Shown: piece after piece, positions 10,798 through 21,561 of the stretch
How the letters are laid out: the number at the start of each line of letters is the position of its first letter
How positions within the stretch are numbered: position 1 is the first letter of the stretch
Assembly: GCA_021029095.1 (NCBI GenBank)
Contig: JAJOHG010000310.1
Span: 1 to 30,252 of the forward strand
DNA from: Phellopilus nigrolimitatus
Lineage: Eukaryota; Basidiomycota; Agaricomycetes; Hymenochaetales; Hymenochaetaceae
Length of the DNA: 30,252 nucleotides
Reading direction: 5' to 3'
Translations under genes and position numbers: made by a program
The notes under the pieces: generated by a model
The model's database searches: none
What the model was told of the DNA's origin: nothing
What the model saw: the letters and a program-made list of their open reading frames with translations, nothing else

Positions 10798-11001
10798 ATG
10801 TCTACTACTGTTACTGTCATCTTTGTAAACAACGGTCCTCTAGCCATTGAAGTCACTTACAAAGACAAAGACGGCAAAGAACACGATCTCAAAGTTTACC
10901 CCGGAGAAAGCTACACACGTCTTTTCGAGATAAACTACACATACAATTTCTCCTTCGTCAAGAGTGGAGATGAACGGCGTCATCCGTACGTAGTCACGTG
11001 A
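10798..11001 (+). CDS. 67-residue protein, VHL-beta-like fold suspected
   Basis: The short open frame starts at ATG 10798, behind a TATA box and a pyrimidine-rich leader. The protein alternates beta-type residues: VIFVNNGPLAIEVTYKD, then DGKEHDLKVYPGESYTRLF, then a tail with RRHPYVVT. The order (strand plus Asn, a Tyr/Trp-type strand, a DG-KE turn, a PG-ES strand, then HPY/HPW) resembles the von Hippel-Lindau beta domain and its stand-alone fungal relatives. No signal peptide or membrane segment is present. A GTACGT donor at 10986 inside the HPY codons suggests the real C-terminus may lie in a downstream exon, perhaps from 11115, but I could not join it in frame. The family assignment is inference. 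Confidence 0.5.
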   Translation: MSTTVTVIFVNNGPLAIEVTYKDKDGKEHDLKVYPGESYTRLFEINYTYNFSFVKSGDERRHPYVVT

Positions 11002-11618
11002 TTTCTTCCCTTCAAAGCATGTCTTGTAGAGAAACTGAAGTGCAACTAAAAATATAAAGATTCACGTTCACGTCAAACCAAATAATTGACGTCAATCGGT
11101 TTTTCCTCGAATAGGACAAATCTAAAGGCAAGAATCTCTTCTGCTTAGCCTACGTGGTACTCTCATGTGCATTGCCTTATTTCCACCTCAGCGCCTTAGC
11201 CATGACTTGCGATACTCGGGCGTATTGATGCGCTAGAAAATTTGAAGGATCATAGTATTTGAAAGAATGTATTTAACGAATGAAGAAAATGATACGATTT
11301 GTTTCTGTAACAATTTTTTGGAAAGCATGCTTGGGAAACTTGAGTTCATATGTTTACTAATACTTCCAAAGAAACGATCGCCCCCTAAAAAAGGGATGCG
11401 GTTCCCGCCTATGACAGCTTTTATTTCATATATTCAGAGCAAAGGCTCGCACATTTTCAACATTTTTCTTTTCCGTGTGAATGACACTGACGGGAGCCAC
11501 ATTCTTTAGGGGGGCCGAACACTTTTCTGATCCACCTGAACTTCAAAAAATAAAACCTTTCTTTTGTGCGTATTACATACAAATATTGTAAGCCAGATCA
11601 TTCACGAGGCGGATGAAT
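11002..11618. other. intergenic, convergent 3' flanks
   Basis: No supported gene. It lies between the small plus-strand gene and the 3' end of the transcription factor on the minus strand. An 80-codon plus frame (11267-11509) looks random. A possible downstream exon of the small gene could begin at 11115. Confidence 0.5.
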
Positions 11619-13503
11619 CTAGAAGTCCTCTAGTTCATGCAAGTCCATCGAAGTTATTTCGTACAGGATCCCCGCACCAAAATCAGTTGAGTATGCAGTT
11701 GAATCCATCACCTCGCTCCACTCCGCAGGTATGGTCCCAAATGAATCCCCGAGCCCAACCGCAAAAGGCTGGTCTGGGAGGCTTCCCCCATCTGCCATGC
11801 TCCATCCAGACCCCATGTAATCGAAAACACTACTCTCATCAATCTGTATGCCAGGAAAAAGACCGGAATCGAGGGTTTCGCTAGATAGAGCATAAGATGC
11901 AAAATCGAACTCATTTTCGGAGCTTTCGAGGCTATTGTCGTTGCCAAACGTGCCAGGAAGAGGACGCGACTGCGTAGAGGTGCTCGTCGATATCGGAGTG
12001 TCGTAAGAGGTGAGTTCGAATACGGCAGGCCGCTCGAGACTTGGAGCTGTCGTCGCAAGCATCCCCTCTGACGGTAAATAACCTTCGGACCTGGCCTCTC
12101 GGGACTGTTTATCCCCCAAAGGCCCGTCCGCCTTGCCAGAAACGGAAATACGCATTGCCATCCTCTGCCTCTGAGCATCGCCAAGCTTTCGAAAAGAGTC
12201 TGCGATCTTGCGCGCATGCGGCCAGGACTGCCCAAGCTCGTCGAGCGCCATGATCGACTCCTCCACTCTTGCTAGCGCATTTGCATGCGCGGTCGTAGCC
12301 AACCGGGTGTTGCATGGCAAGAGTGCCTGGTGCGCGGATAGAAGATGCACCGTTCCTGCCGCGAAAACGACCTGGATGAGCGTGATGGGTGCGAAGCGGA
12401 TCTTCCCATACAGGTCGCGCCATATGCGGACAAGCGCGAGGATCTCCTTTGCGGCGAGTTTACAGCGCTGTTGACCTTTTTAGTAAACTTCCCGAGGAAA
12501 AGAAAGGGAAAGTTCTTACTGAGATGTTGAAAGAGTTATCCAGAGCAGATGCCTTGCGACGCCGGTAAAACGGACCATGTAGGAGAATCATAAGCCACCA
12601 TAGAGAACAATGCATCATTAGTACATGCGGAAGAGCTGTGTGCCTTCCAGATGAGCTCGTGTTGACCTTGAGGGCGTTTGGAAGGTCCTCTTGCCAATTT
12701 ATCAACTGCTCGCTGTCATTTCAACCATAGGTCAGACATACATGGCCTCTATAACATAATTTATAGCCCAATTATTCCACTTACTCGATATCCGCAACTT
12801 CAAGTTTGAGTTCATTCCCGTTTCTTGCCTTACTGATGACCCTCCTTCGTAATGCGCACCACGTTAGCGGGTAGGCACAGAAAACAAAACTGCACATTAC
12901 GCACATGATAGCCATAATCTTTCTGGAGATCTTCATCAGGCCGCAACTATATAAGAAAGTCGAAAAAGTCCAGCAGACTTGAGGTTGGACGCCGGATTTG
13001 CGCCACGACATGCGGTCAAGAATAGGATCTGCAAGCTCGGCTAGCGTGTATGGCTCGTTCTGGCTCACGGGAATGCCAAAATCACGTCCGACATAAAGAG
13101 CCCAACAGGCATCCTAAAGAAAATTATACTAGTTTAAACATTAACAAGTACTGAAAACGAACTTGAATCTCACCTGCGCGCATTCCATGTGGAAGGCCCA
13201 ATAGCGGTCGAAGAGGTCGCGAGGTTTCATCTTCCCCTTCTGTACCAACTGAGCATAATCTGCACCGAGACCGACTGAAAAATGTGCATCTTTTGAAATC
13301 TCGTTTGGAAGATAAGGGAGAAGACCTACGCGCTTGGCTAATTCGAGTGCTCATTCCTTAAGGAATTAATGATAAATCCAGTATATACTCAGCTTCGAAA
13401 GCGCACTCACCGAAGTAAACAAATCCTAGAGTTTGCTCCCCGAGTCCACTGTGAAATGATCCAAGCATCGACAGTCCTTGGACCGCGCTGAGAGACGGTG
13501 TAC
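11619..13503 (-). pseudogene. C-terminal half of split Zn2Cys6 transcription factor
   Basis: Exons complement(join(11619..12467,12520..12712,12785..12844,12905..13113,13174..13274,13330..13356,13411..13503)). All six introns (52-72 bp) have GT..AG ends and keep one continuous frame. The product is the fungal_trans (PF04082-type) regulatory region: SLSAVQGLSMLGSFHSGLG, YFGMSTRISQALGLG, DACWALYVGRDFGIP, LMMHCSLWWLMILLHGPFY, ITLIQVVFAAGTVHLLSA, then an acidic tail. The first exon begins at a TAG acceptor (13504-13506), so it expects an upstream donor, yet the matching exon 5 is 2.8 kb away behind a foreign insert. The half alone has no start codon or DNA-binding domain. The absence of decay suggests a recent break, or that splicing still bridges the gap. 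Confidence 0.85.
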
Positions 13504-14253
13504 CTACACCGCCAACTGAGTCAAATGTTGTTAAGACAGACAGAGGTATACGCCTTAGAAGTGTCACAAATAGTGTTGAATAATTAATTGTGGAAATGTT
13601 GATATGGGGTTTTTTGAAAAAACATAATTGAAATGTTTTAATTAAATACACGTATTATGTTCGGGGAAAACTGGCGAAAAAACGGAATTTTTTTTAGTGA
13701 ATTAAGATTTACATTGCTGTAATTCGGAGAATATGATACAAGCTTCATTATTGCTACAACAAATGTTGATATAGCGCTTGTGCCATGTTGTAGCGTCGAT
13801 GGGCTGCAAGATTGGTATTATAGTTTGTACTTATTTAAGCAAGACTTTCCCGGATGTTGGATGAAGATTTGCCGACAAATGCTTTTTAGACATTTTCGGA
13901 GACATCCGAGTGATGTATCCTGGAGGTATTTAAATAACCACAACAAAAAAGTATTCATTTTATATAAGAAAACATGTAGTAACTACACAAGGCAGAGGTG
14001 CTACAAGTTATGTACAGCAACAACATGATTTTGACCATTAAAATACGAGCGGCAAGTAACAAAGTTTATGTAATCTGTGAGTTTTTGTTTTCACACGAAC
14101 TTGTGCGCTGTCGCACTTTGATTCCTACCAGCTGTGCGACATGTTCTTCTCAGCCTCCGGACAGTTTTGTACAGCGCCGACAAGAAAGACCGCCCGCTAT
14201 GCAAGCACACCACAAAAAGCTGCTTCGGCACGTCTCCATCACCAACACTGACG
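13504..14253. other. left flank of the insert in the transcription factor gene
   Basis: About 750 bp, AT-rich, without a supported gene. Its first 60 bp on the minus strand look like the 3' end of an intron, with a TTAAC branch-like site and acceptors at CTCAG and TGTAG. A short inverted repeat, CGGTGTA-CC-TACACCG, spans 13496-13511 at the exon border. Confidence 0.5.
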
Positions 14254-15815
14254 ATGGCCGAAGCACTCCGACCCCATGATGAGTCGGATGGAGGAGGAAG
14301 AAACCGAGACCGTCGTGATTGACCCGACAAAACTCTCACCCTTGTCGCCCGAGGTTTTTTCCAAGCAGGTGCGTGTCTGCTGTCTTAATGAAGCCGTCAC
14401 TCATGTTGAGTTCATTGGCTTGTTTTGTTAGGCAATTATAAATTTTGGTACATAAATTTCATTGCAGGCTGAATACGAAATGGTCTAGTGCGGTGAGACT
14501 GCAGGTACGATTGGGCACGTCGTGCACAGGAAGTCAGCAGTGCTGAAGGCTATCTCGGGGGTCATGATTGTGCGCTTCAAGGACGAGCTCGCCCGGAATC
14601 TCACCATCAAGCTGGGCTACGCAAATGCAAAGTGTGTCGTACGCCGCTTTTCTTTTCTGCATTTGCATCTTACAGCGGCAAGAAATAGATATATAAATGC
14701 GAGAACGAGGCGTACCTGTGACAGGGCTGCTACCGCTTGTACCACTTCGACAAGGAGGACCGCTCACCGCGCGAGCACCCTGGGTGCGGGCAACACATGG
14801 AGTGGTGCCCTCCTTCGTCGACGAATCCGGACACAATATTTTCGTGGCCATCATGCTGAACAGTGCTGCAGTCACGGACGCTGCACTCCTTTCCATCGCT
14901 GGGAATGAGTCATGCCTGCAGCCCCAGATTTCTGAGCATCTCATCGCCGTGGAGATCATGAAGCTCCAAAACATCATTCTGCTAAACAAGGTCGACTTTA
15001 TCAAGGAGGCACAGGCGCTCGGGCACCAGAAGGGTATCATTGCGTTCGTAAAAGGTGCGTTCGCGTCAACTGAGAAATAAAGACTCCTGCTACAGAGCTG
15101 AGAGGGCTCTACTCACATACAGGCACCGTGGCGGAGGCACCGCCCATCGGCCGATCTCCGCGCAGCTAAAATACAACATCGATGCAGTGAACGAGTACAT
15201 TGTGAAGCGGATCCCGATCCCGGTGCGGGACTTCACGTCGCCACTGCGGTTGATTGTCGTCCACTCGTTCGACGCGAACAAGCCCAGCGCGGAGGTCGAC
15301 GGGCTGATGGGCGGCGTCGCGGGCCGCTCGATCCTCACGGGCGTGCTCATGCTCGGGAGGCACATCGAGATCCACCCGGGCATTGTCAGAAGGACCAGCA
15401 GGGCTGCAACCGCTGCTGCCCGATATTCAGCCGCATTGTCATGTTGCTCGCGGAGAACAGCCAGCTGCTGTTCGCGTTGCCCAGCGGGCTCATCGGCATG
15501 GGGCGATATGATCGACCCGACGCTGTGCCGCTCAGACAAGTTCGTCGGGCAGGCATTCGGCATGGTGGGCAAGCTGCCCCAGATCTACATTGGTACGTTG
15601 TACCATCCTTTCCATATTTCTTCCGTGCGCTTACGCGCGTCCATCTGCACACCCAGAGCTTGAGATCAGTTTGTTTCTTTTGTGGTGCCTGCTGGGCGTC
15701 AAGACCGAGGGTAGAAGACGACGAAGGTGACGAAGCTCGTAAAGAACGAGCTGCTGCAGATCAACATCGGCGCATGCGTGCTCATCGTGAAGGTGGACCT
15801 CAAGATGCTTGCACG
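14254..15815 (+). pseudogene. GCD11: intron-retaining eIF2-gamma pseudogene
   Basis: A decayed copy of translation initiation factor eIF2 subunit gamma, the GTPase that delivers initiator tRNA. Recognisable blocks in order: MAEALRPHDESD start (14254), [12 protein letters not shown] (P-loop, normally GHVAHGKST), [21 protein letters not shown], zinc-knuckle remnant, FVDESGH (normally DCPGH), [102 protein letters not shown] and a KNELLQINIG remnant. Lesions: frameshift in a GGA run near 14290, TAG at 14486, TGA at 14719, and frameshifts near 14,790, 15,150, 15,390 and 15,500. Introns at about 14369-14467, 14632-14683, 15055-15122 and 15594-15655 remain, so it arose by DNA duplication, not retroposition. 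The last part of the protein is missing. Confidence 0.92.
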
Positions 15816-16347
15816 TCCCCTACCTGCGCCTCGATGCCCAGCTGGGGGCGAGGCAGGGGCACCGACACCCATTCCGCCCTGTTGCGCAGTTCTACTTTCC
15901 ATATGTTCTTACCATCTTACTTGATGTTTTATATATATAATTGAATATTATTGAAATGCAAATGCAAGAGCCCGATAGCGTGATTACAGACAGATGTCTA
16001 GATAGTCTTGGTGGGTGTTGTCATTATGTGACAGGATGCTACGTTTTCGAGTCACTCGCAAAAATGTTTTTTAAACGTTCATCGGCTATATTGTATGAAC
16101 ACTTGCGGAAGCGGCCAACCCACAGTTGCCGAAAGCCTCGTAAAACACCATCGAGCATGTTGCACTCACATGCCCTCGAAAAGATTGCTCAGAGGCCATT
16201 CGGCCACATATGTCAAAGACTCATTGGGAAATGTAAAAAAAACATGGCCTATCTAAAAATGCTCAAACAATTGGCGTTAAGATCTTCATAATACATCTTT
16301 CTAGGAGTCACATTTCATTCTGGTCACGGCATTCAAGCAGCACAACC
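15816..16347. other. right flank of the insert
   Basis: About 530 bp, AT-rich, with no gene I can support. A 116-codon plus frame (15941-16291) has no recognisable motif. I saw no terminal inverted repeats or hairpin-CTRR end that would name a transposon. Confidence 0.5.
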
Positions 16348-17678
16348 TCAATCTTTATTAAACACTTTCTTCAACTTGCGGTGTAGCTCTTTCTCGAGTT
16401 GGCTCTTTGCGAGATCGGCGAAGCTTTTACGAACATCTCCGCTAGCGATCACAGGATCGTCCGAGAACGCTGTAGCAACAGCTAGAACCGCAAGGTGCAA
16501 AAACGGACTGTAGTGCGCTGTTCGAGGTGGCGACGACGGTGAATTGTCGTGGAGATAGCGGTACATGTCTCGAAGGAAGTATGCGGGAATTATACGAAGG
16601 CACCAAGAACTATAGAAAAAAAAGAAGCGGTCCAGAAGGCTTTGAACATATGGAAATTTGAGCATGCAATCTTTTTAGTAGTAAAGAAAGCCTACAGGTC
16701 GTGGCTCATCCGGGATAACGGAACACCGGGTGGTAGAAACCTTGCCCAACACGGAGTCTCGCACTTGCAGTGTGGCTCTAGCTCTTCTTTGGTCAACCCC
16801 GGAAGCATCAAGACGTGCCGCTCGTTTCTGGTCGGGCTGTCCTCCTTCTGCCTTCTGAAGCTTAGCATGCGCTGCGAGCGTGTTCGCGTCCTTAAAGATC
16901 GGAAGGGCGTGATCAGGCCGTGCTCACGTATATGGCCATACTCGTGCTAAGTATGAAATTGCTAAGCACGTGAAATTGTTACGACAAACGATGATTGAGT
17001 GTTTACTTACGATTGCAAAAATGCTGCGACGCCCATCGACATTGATCGTCTCTGGCTCCGAGTGTTCTTCATCACTTTCGACGCTGGAATCGGAGTCACT
17101 TTCAGAGCACGGATTTGGCTCGTCGCTGTCACTGGTCCGAAGATCGGACGGCCCCGGCTGATGCGTTCCCTTGCGGGATGACGTTCGGATGTATGAATCT
17201 GTTTCATTCGCTAGTCGGATTGAATCGATGTGCGCCCCATTACTGGCCTGTGGACGAAGCAAAGATAGATCGAATACCAGGGTGTCGATAGTTGTCTTCA
17301 TTTCCTCAACCTGTAAACGCAAATTCTCATTCTGATGACGAAGGTTCTGTTCGTGGCGACGGGTAAGAGCCTTTCGATGATCCAAACCACGAATACACTA
17401 ACCAATAAAATTTAGAAACATGATAAATAAGCATTTCTTAAGTTATACACACACCTCGTGGTCCAATCTGACGCATCGCTCGCACGTTGGGTAGCCCTCG
17501 CACTTAGACCTTCTAGTGATTCAGGCTAATTGTCAACGAGGTCTTCACCTGCAACCAAATAAAAATCTCACGCTTTTTTGCATTTGCTACACGCAGTGTT
17601 CTTCGTGTACGGCCGACTAACGACTCGCATGCGCTTGGTCTTCTGCGTCTCTGGAAATGTCTGCGCTGCCGTTTGCAT
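16348..17678 (-). pseudogene. N-terminal half of split Zn2Cys6 transcription factor
   Basis: Exons complement(join(16348..16639,16696..16946,17011..17397,17455..17512,17572..17678)) give 364 residues ending at a stop. The DNA-binding domain has the canonical C30-x2-C33-x6-C40-x5-C46-x2-C49-x6-C56 binuclear cluster, split across three exons. A basic linker and a helical heptad region follow (about 65-100), then an acidic Ser/Asp stretch. Next come ITPFRSL, GVPLSRMSHDLLLDRFF and the start of the fungal_trans domain (SSWCLRIIPAYFLRDMYRYL; SDDPVIASGDVRKSFADLA). The conserved frame continues through KSQLEKE, then about ten residues diverge and stop at 16348, where the rest of the domain should follow. 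It might yield a truncated DNA-binding protein that could act as a competitor. It would be nuclear. Confidence 0.87.
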
Positions 17679-19146
17679 GCCACTGAAATTTGATAATTGA
17701 GTAATGGATGAGCGTTCGGAAGATTGAAGATTGGAAAGTACAAGAATGCAGAAGAGTAGGAAGGCCTCTTTATTGTGTCTTATAGCCTGGAGACGAACAC
17801 ACCGACAAAGACAGATGAAAATGCCATTGCACAGCTCGAGGCCCCCTTTCCTGTTAGCATACCAGGAACGATTCCACAAGTAGTTCTGCCAACGCCCATT
17901 ACGGAGATCAAACGGGCGGCGTGCGCCTCATGACTTTCCTCTGCGCGCCGGTCGGGGGTAATGCTTGCAGGGCGCCTGCTGAGCTGGGAAAACACATTTC
18001 TGTTTTGAGATGAGATGCGAAAGGGGCGGCGCGCGGAAATGTTTCCGATAAGATTCAGAGACTTTCATACCGAATGGGCGGTGCATCAGTTATACGATTC
18101 GTGTCGCAATAAGAAATTGTAAGGATTGGTTCGGAGGCCACATAAGAGATCCGGAGGAATTCCAGGCGCAACAAGGTGATAGGAATGTACTGCCTGTAAG
18201 CTGGAGCCAAAGGCGATACAGAGGCGGTCCAATATAACTCGCTTAGCGCGTTTGTCGCGATTTGAACTTGACGCACATAGCCTTCTCATTATCCCTTCCC
18301 TAAGTGGAACAGAGGTAGTCGTGTTTCATCCTGGTAGACGCGTGGCACATGAGAAAGGGCGCTTTAACGACTTCTCAGGGGTATCCAACTTTATAGGCGG
18401 AAAGAAACCTGCACGGAGTTTCTCAAGACAGTTGCCAGCTTACCGCAGAATGCGGTCCGTAACGCCTCCTTCATAATGGTCTGACATCGTCCCTCGAGGC
18501 AGAGTCTGTGGATATGTATAACAGTTACTTGCCGACCAACCGCTTTCGCGAGAACAAGATTAAAAGAGCTCGATGTGGGCCGTTCCCGCCTACATAGAAG
18601 TCCCGGCATGGTGTGGGGTACAAGCAGATAGTAACAACTACAGGTGGTTGGATAGTCAGAACAAGATCATTCATATACAGAAATTACGTATTTTGTTTGT
18701 ACATGTACACGGCGCCTATTTTCCGTTGTACACAAACTACGGCTTATACCAGAGTTTGAGTCAACCCAATATGTACAAGTTATTCGATACAGGCAGAACT
18801 AAATATTTGGAAAACCATAATGAAAAGAATTGGCTAAAGAACAGTGCCCTGCAGATGCAGAAAGCTGAAAACGGCGAGTATTGATACATAAGCATGCGCC
18901 AGGCTGATGTCTTTTAAAGAGTACGAGAGAAGTTGTAAGGCAAGGCAAAATGTTATAGAGTAAGAAGTGCAGTGGGATGTACGTTAGTCATGACTTAGCG
19001 TGATAAACGATCAAAAGTGCGTGGTGAGATATGTGCTCGAGACAATCCAATGCGAGAAGACGAGTTGAAGAGCAAAAAGAAAACGAGCGACCAGAAAGAT
19101 ATGCGAAGAATGGAAGAATTAGACTTTATACTCGTCGCTGCTGCAC
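17679..19146. other. promoter region and gap, no supported gene
   Basis: It contains the upstream region of the transcription factor (17,680 onward) and the 3' flank of the DUF6534 gene. Frames of 60-103 codons occur on both strands (for example plus 18573-18884) but show no domain, splice pattern or codon bias I trust. If the last DUF6534 intron uses another acceptor, its stop could be at 19119. Confidence 0.45.
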
Positions 19147-21561
19147 TCATCGATCTTCACCGATGAGTCTTCCCTTTCTGCAGAAATAGCAGAGAGGTGC
19201 ATTCGCGTTTCTCTCTAAGGTCCAGTGAATAAAGGGGAGGTAAGCAAGAGGGTATTTTGGGAAACGATAGAATAGATAAAATAACGGCACCTTCGGTTGT
19301 CTTAGTTCATTCGCCTCCGTCTCGTGTGCACTGCTCCTCGGAACGTTGAAGTTCAGAGAAACACGTTCATTCTGCGGCATATCCATCAGTAAGAAAAACC
19401 CGTTGCCTGAAACCCGGCCTGCAAAGAGATGAATCATACCTGAGATGTCATTCTGCTGCGCGAGCTTGAAAGCATCGACGGCGTGACATCCGCGACTTCA
19501 AAGCCTGAATACGTTGTGCGCTCGAGACTCGGCGGATCAAAGCCATCTGTACTTAGCCCCTTTCCACGAAGAGCCGCGCGTGAATTGAGCGTCGCAAGCA
19601 ACGAATTCGCATAACCTAATAATGCTCTGTAAGATATTATCGCTTGAATATGCAAATTTTCGTCTTACATTTTCCGATCACCTAAAGTTGATAATTGTCA
19701 TAAGTCAAATCACCCAACAGATGAACAAAACAACGGATGGGTACGTACGAAATCAATGGCGAGAAACCAATATGTGTTTGGCGATGCTGCGAACTGAGAC
19801 AAAAAGCATCAGCATTCGCTTTCGTCAAGCTTTACCAACTTCCCTCACAACTATGACTTCTACCACAGCTATAACGCTGATTCATAGTCAGTCCAATAGT
19901 TCTTCGAGGAAAAGTGAAACTCACGAAGTCAGCAGACACCGATTAATAGCATACACGATAAGGTAGTTGAGCAATATGTTTGTCCTTTTCCACAGATCTA
20001 AATTACTAGTGCCCATTGCCGAAAAAAAAAAGAACGTACGATCTGAACGTTGTCTTTCTATGCTGCAGCAAATAGCATAAGGAAGCTGCAATCACAATAT
20101 CGGACAGCACAGCCGCTATTGCAAACGGTAATGCAGCGATAAACTATCAAAAAATTAGGCACAGCACCTTCGACAGAAGAAAAGAGGCAAAAATACGTAC
20201 AGTTAGTTCTTTCATTCGACTTAGTTCCCTCTTCGCGAAGCTACGGAGAAGAGAAATACCCGAAGTTCAGCACAATTTATGCATTTCTAAAACATCAGGC
20301 ACCCGACAATACGCGGCACTCACAATTCGGCCATTGTTTCTGAAATGAAGTTATTTTTATTATCAGATTAAAATACACAATTATAGACACACCTAACCCG
20401 AACCCTGCCCAAATTTGAATATTAGCAGTGCATATGTACCAACATAGATCATACATCAACACACCAAGATGCAGAACTACTGTAACAGACTGTATATCGA
20501 TCAGTGCTCGTAGCCTTTGTGTAGTACTTGGTTAAATGAACTCACAATTGTGACCGTTAACCACCAATTCTGACTCACTGCCAAAAATAATCATGGTTAA
20601 TCACGAGGACGTCAACAGGCACCACTATGGACATACAGCTATGTATTTTGTGCGTGAAGAAGCTGCGAAAAGTCATCAGCATAACTCGACACAGTAATGT
20701 CTTGTACATACCATTGCACAACGAAAGCTATGAGAACGTTCATTCCAATAGAGGTCTGCAGATCTATTAAATAAAGCTTTCTAGGAATCGACATAGTTGA
20801 ACGAACGAAAAGTGACCTGGAGGTTACACCGTGATAAGCTAGTGCCAAATTAACTATTGAGTCGTCTTTGTAGATACTCACCAAACTCCATCCCCCAAAG
20901 CGGGCGGATTCGCATAATTCATCACCTGGAAAAGATACATGAGCACGCCAGAGCATACAATTGGTTAGCGAACGTACCAGATAATGATACATAGCATGGG
21001 AGACTGTCGAAAAAACTGTAAACTCCGAAGTAACGATAGCATGCAGGCAACACCCACCGAATGCGACGTGGATCGTATCCATAAGCCTAGAATCTGGTCG
21101 TGAGCGGTAGCTAGTCGAAGATTGGACGAACTCACCATAGTAGCGACACCTGTACATAACGAAAAGCCAATAGATAATGCATTACCAACCTAACACCGTA
21201 ATTGTGGATCCAACCGATACGCACGAGTAGCTTTGTAGGCGCAGAATCTTTTGGGTAGCGAACGAAGAACATGTATGTCTACAAGGACTCTTCAAATTCT
21301 CGATCATCGAGCAAAAACATGACGGCCCACCTGAAGACACGTTATACCATACAAGCTGAATGCTGCACATCAGCCCGGCCCGCCACCAGAAATGATAATA
21401 CTCACACCATCATAACCATCGCACCAATATACGACGAACCTGTTTATAGTCATTGCGACCGATTTCATATAGTACGAAGATGATGAGAACAGCTTCGCGA
21501 AGCAAAATTGTATGACCACACCAAAAGTGCCGCGGATGTCGACGGGATCGGCAGAAGCCAT
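19147..21561 (-). CDS. DUF6534 seven-helix membrane protein in ~23 micro-exons
   Basis: Exons by high coordinate: 21561-21522, 21439-21406, 21355-21331, 21278-21225, 21149-21136, 21086-21058, 21003-20978, 20925-20882, 20816-20712, 20662-20637, 20577-20546, 20489-20465, 20404-20393, 20339-20324, 20240-20201, 20143-20040, 19984-19925, 19876-19849, 19793-19749, 19681-19669, 19615-19440, 19371-19291, 19173-19147. They sum to 1056 nt (351 residues) with every phase consistent. Family landmarks appear in order: LYGITCLQ, TYMFFVRYPKDSAPTKLL, LMDTIHVAFVSHAMYHYL, VMNYANPPALGDGVW, GMNVLIAFVVQCFFTHKIH, FIAALPFAIAAVLSDIVIAA, YAINRCLLTS, FVIGKCYANSLLATLNSR. Function of the family is unknown; it is common in Agaricomycetes. 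Less certain: exon 9 may hide a 39-nt intron, and the last intron may be retained. Confidence 0.85.

Noticed and set aside
15090..15572. 160-codon minus frame over the eIF2-gamma remnant
   Set aside because: It is an antisense shadow; the plus strand carries unmistakable eIF2-gamma blocks.
13504..16378. Calling the insert a Helitron
   Set aside because: Gene capture fits, but I found no TC start or hairpin-CTRR end, and the shared 7-mer argues against the duplication-free Helitron mechanism.
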